Shown here: in pieces, positions 5,929-7,477 of the stretch
Position numbering within the stretch: position 1 is the first letter of the stretch
Layout of the letters: every line of letters starts with the position of its first letter
Assembly: GCA_964412405.1 (NCBI GenBank)
Contig: CAYPOB010000038.1
Span: 1-7,477 of the forward strand
Reading direction: 5' to 3'
DNA length: 7,477 nt
Source: JAJOKI01 sp964412405
GTDB taxonomy: Archaea; Halobacteriota; UBA148; JAJOKI01
The notes under the pieces: model-generated
Seen by the model: only the letters and a program-made list of their open reading frames with translations
Told to the model about the DNA's origin: nothing
The model's database searches: none
Position numbers and translations under genes: made by a program

Positions 5929-5983
5929 GGTCGCTCCGAATGGGTTTTAATTGTACCCCACTATACTCTGTGTCCCTTAAACT

Positions 5984-5994
5984 AAATATATATT
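5984..5994. promoter_or_regulatory. Shared near-palindromic TATA element between fen and the 96-residue protein gene
   Basis: AAATATATATT is centred at about 5989 in the 85-bp divergent spacer. Read on the plus strand, a start site about 26 bp on falls at 6013-6016, on the ATG of the unknown gene, implying a leaderless mRNA; no Shine-Dalgarno is seen there. Read on the minus strand, it predicts a start near 5963 and a 35-base leader for fen that contains its GGAG site. One element may thus serve both genes. Placed by eye. Confidence 0.45.
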
Positions 5995-6013
5995 AAGGCA
6001 CAATGAAGTACTC

Positions 6014-6304
6014 ATGTACAAGATCTCACTGGCAAGACCATGTACTGATGACCCGGATAAGTATATAGCTGAAAGCAGTTTCAGCAAGCCATTTTCCATG
6101 AAAAAGCTCTGCCAGTTGTTAAAAAAGCGCGTTGCCAACCTGAAATGCGTCGAAGACCTTGGCGTGGCCAAGTTCGAGATCGATGGCAAGACGATCATGA
6201 TTTACAGGAACGGAGGGATAAACATAAGGTCAGTGAAGGATGTAGCCGATGCCAAAATCATCATGGAAAAGACCGAAAGATTAGTAGCTCCGGCGCATGA
6301 TTGA
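6014..6304 (+). CDS. Conserved small archaeal protein of unknown function
   Basis: A 96-residue soluble protein that I do not recognise by name. It opens with MYKISLARPCTDDPDKYIAES, whose K-I-S-L-A-R-P-C-T-D-D-P block looks like a conserved family signature. A basic helix follows (MKKLCQLLKKRVANL, 29-43). A strand-rich second half (AKFEIDGKTIMIYRNGGINIRSV, with a Gly-rich turn at 67-68) leads to a final helix (DVADAKIIMEKTERLV, 76-91). The strand-turn-strand-helix pattern weakly recalls one half of a TBP-like fold, but that is inference only. C10, C33 and C45 are too scattered to call a metal site. It is divergent from fen at a shared TATA element, is probably leaderless, and converges on tatD with 4 bp between stop codons. 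Context hints at, but does not show, a link to DNA replication or repair. Confidence 0.85.
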   Translation: MYKISLARPCTDDPDKYIAESSFSKPFSMKKLCQLLKKRVANLKCVEDLGVAKFEIDGKTIMIYRNGGINIRSVKDVADAKIIMEKTERLVAPAHD

Positions 6305-6308
6305 CGAG

Positions 6309-7073
6309 TTATTTTCCAATATTAAACGCGCTTAATGAGTTCCCATATATCTGGTTTAAGAGCCCCGTTACATCCATATTTTTTATTTCTGAAATTTTTT
6401 TAATCGATAGTTCGACATTCCAGGGAAAATTTGTCGTTCCGGAAGGTGCGAGATAGGGCGCATCCGTTTCGAGCAGGATATTTTCAACAGGACAGGATTT
6501 TGCGAGTTTTTTGTGTAATTTAGACGCCAGTATCATGGTCGAAAATGAGATGTAGTGACCGAGTCCGATGCATCGCTCCATTATTTTTTTGCTTCCTGAA
6601 AAGCAATGCATAATGACATTATTTGTATCGTTTTCTTCTAAAATGCTTACTACTGCGTCCTCTGCTTTTCTTGAGTGCACAACCAGGGGGAGGTTCAATG
6701 ACTTGGATAATTCGATCAATTCTTCAAATCTTCGTCTTTGCGTCTGCAGTATATCTTCATCCGTATTCCAGAAATGGTCAAGTCCAGTTTCTCCAATTGC
6801 CACTATTTTATCTGCATTCTCCTTTATGTACTTGATTTCGCTTAAAAATTCCGAGTCGCTTATGTTTTGGCATGGATGGATCCCTGCCGTGGCATAAATA
6901 AAATCGGGATGCCTGGCAGATAATTCGATTGCTCTCCTATTCCATGATGCATTGGCGCCAGATACGATTAAAAAATCCATTTTGCGTTTTGCCTGCTCTA
7001 TTATTTCATCCAGGCGACCATCGTATTTTTCGTGCTGCAAATGGCAATGGACATCCACCAGACGTAGTGACAT
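6309..7073 (-). CDS. TatD-family metal-dependent hydrolase (putative deoxyribonuclease)
   Basis: A TIM-barrel metallohydrolase of the TatD group, whose studied members are metal-dependent 3'-5' DNases. At 254 residues it is of family length. The metal ligands are visible: DVHCH (H9, H11), the AGIHP motif (H66), GETGLD (E95), VVHSR (H133), MHCFSG (H156) and LLETDAPYLAP (D204). The segment after the catalytic Asp usually reads R-N-E-P; here it is T-T-N-F-P-W-N-V (213-220), keeping the Asn and Pro only, so substrate contacts may differ. The substrate is unknown and hydrolase is the safe name. The ATG at 7073 lies 10 bp after the stop of the coiled-coil membrane-protein gene, with a weak GGATAAAG upstream, so the two form a likely operon. 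Confidence 0.95.
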   Translation of the reverse strand: MSLRLVDVHCHLQHEKYDGRLDEIIEQAKRKMDFLIVSGANASWNRRAIELSARHPDFIYATAGIHPCQNISDSEFLSEIKYIKENADKIVAIGETGLDHFWNTDEDILQTQRRRFEELIELSKSLNLPLVVHSRKAEDAVVSILEENDTNNVIMHCFSGSKKIMERCIGLGHYISFSTMILASKLHKKLAKSCPVENILLETDAPYLAPSGTTNFPWNVELSIKKISEIKNMDVTGLLNQIYGNSLSAFNIGK

Positions 7074-7083
7074 CTTTATCCAA

Positions 7084-7395
7084 TCATCGATATTCGCGTT
7101 TTGTAAGCGCTTCCACTGCCTCGTTGATCCTCTTGACGCTTGCGCTTAGCTTTCGCTCTACGCTTTCCTCGACTCCCTGGATATTCACCCTTAGTGAGCG
7201 CTCTTTGGCGTCAATCTTGCTTTCCATCGCTCTCAATCGCGTATCTATGCTCAAAAACATTGCGGCCAATGCACCTGCAAATATCATCGCAGCTATGACT
7301 AGCACTGGTTCTCCCTCAACCACTGGCCAGAAAGTCGTGAGTATAAAAGCCGAAACTATCATTACGGCCGAAAATAATATATTTCTCGTCTCCAT
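7084..7395 (-). CDS. Small two-helix membrane protein with a coiled-coil tail
   Basis: A 103-residue protein of unknown function. Two hydrophobic segments (about 6-23 and 31-49) are joined by a short W-P-V-V-E-G-E-P turn. The rest (50-103) is a continuous charged helix with heptad-like hydrophobic spacing (L54, M57, I61, L68, I72, V79, L83, V87, I90, V94, L97), so probably a coiled coil on one side of the membrane. It may be an oligomeric membrane anchor. The longer reading begins at a GTG at 7404, but that GTG lies inside GAGGTG, a strong archaeal Shine-Dalgarno 6 bases before the ATG at 7395; I therefore start at the ATG. It is first gene of a likely operon with the TatD-family gene. Confidence 0.82.
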   Translation of the reverse strand: METRNILFSAVMIVSAFILTTFWPVVEGEPVLVIAAMIFAGALAAMFLSIDTRLRAMESKIDAKERSLRVNIQGVEESVERKLSASVKRINEAVEALTKREYR

Positions 7396-7398
7396 TTG

Positions 7399-7404
7399 TT
7401 CCAC
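7399..7404 (-). promoter_or_regulatory. Strong Shine-Dalgarno that sets the ATG start at 7395
   Basis: On the minus strand GAGGTG matches the archaeal anti-Shine-Dalgarno well (consensus GGAGGTGAT) and its last base lies a few bases before ATG 7395-7393. The three bases GTG within it also make an in-frame start three codons upstream, which an automatic caller would be tempted to use. Confidence 0.6.
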
Positions 7405-7448
7405 CTCATCGACAAAGTTTAATCGTCTGTTATGTTATAATATCTCCA

Positions 7449-7460
7449 TATATTATAAAT
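7449..7460 (-). promoter_or_regulatory. Probable TATA box of the coiled-coil protein / tatD operon
   Basis: The minus-strand sequence ATTTATAATATA (7460-7449) is a good archaeal TATA box. It predicts a start near 7428 and a leader of about 33 bases that contains the GAGGTG ribosome site. A second AT-rich run (ATATTATAACA, about 7432-7442) lies nearer the gene and could be an alternative. Confidence 0.45.
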
Positions 7461-7477
7461 CTTCACTAATTTAGGAT

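Noticed and set aside
6929..7474. Plus-strand frame (181 codons) spanning the tatD start and the coiled-coil gene
   Set aside because: It is antisense to two genes with better evidence (motifs, Shine-Dalgarno, TATA box), and its sequence has no recognisable domain.
1..7477. Mobile element, CRISPR array, toxin-antitoxin or defence system
   Set aside because: No transposase, integrase, direct-repeat array, tRNA-fragment attachment duplicate or known defence domain is visible; the tRNA 3' end is not repeated in the window.

Overview
The window is archaeal. The gene set is FEN1 flap endonuclease ending in a PCNA-binding peptide, a GIY-YIG/DUF123 'Uri' protein, archaeal-type aroA-aroC, an archaeal PCMT, and a tRNA-Asn split by a bulge-helix-bulge intron at position 37/38. 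AT-rich TATA elements sit about 25-35 bp ahead of genes, and several genes look leaderless or have very short leaders. GC content is middling. The protein texture (for example the FEN1 N-terminus and the small winged-helix regulator) suggests a methanogen- or ANME-related euryarchaeon (Halobacteriota/Methanomicrobia). This placement is inference, not a match to a named genome.

Layout, left to right. (1) Positions 1-42 hold the tail of a cut gene, followed closely by a His-rich six-helix membrane protein (71-742). (2) A DUF123 GIY-YIG protein (905-1300) converges on, and overlaps by 52 bp, the minus-strand aroA-aroC operon (3629 down to 1249), which encodes the last two steps to chorismate. 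(3) Divergent from aroA is a small winged-helix regulator, with two interleaved TATA elements in about 50 bp. (4) An intron-bearing tRNA-Asn(GTT) gene (4057-4167) has a perfect inverted repeat in front and a structured spacer behind; pcm (4274-4909) follows. (5) fen (5928 to 4915, minus) converges on pcm. From one shared TATA element a conserved 96-residue protein of unknown function (6014-6304) diverges. (6) A minus-strand pair closes the window: a small two-helix membrane protein with a coiled-coil tail (7395-7084), then a TatD-family metallohydrolase (7073-6309).

The coding content is mostly core housekeeping: aromatic amino acid synthesis, DNA replication and repair, protein repair and translation. 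I see no mobile element, CRISPR array, toxin-antitoxin pair or defence island, and no clear new system. The parts most worth a second look are the non-coding ones: the tRNA intron and its relaxed splice motif, the inverted repeat at the tRNA promoter, the folded spacer between tRNA-Asn and pcm, and the two compact divergent promoters. Among proteins, the unknown membrane protein, the FEN1-divergent small protein and the coiled-coil membrane protein stand out.
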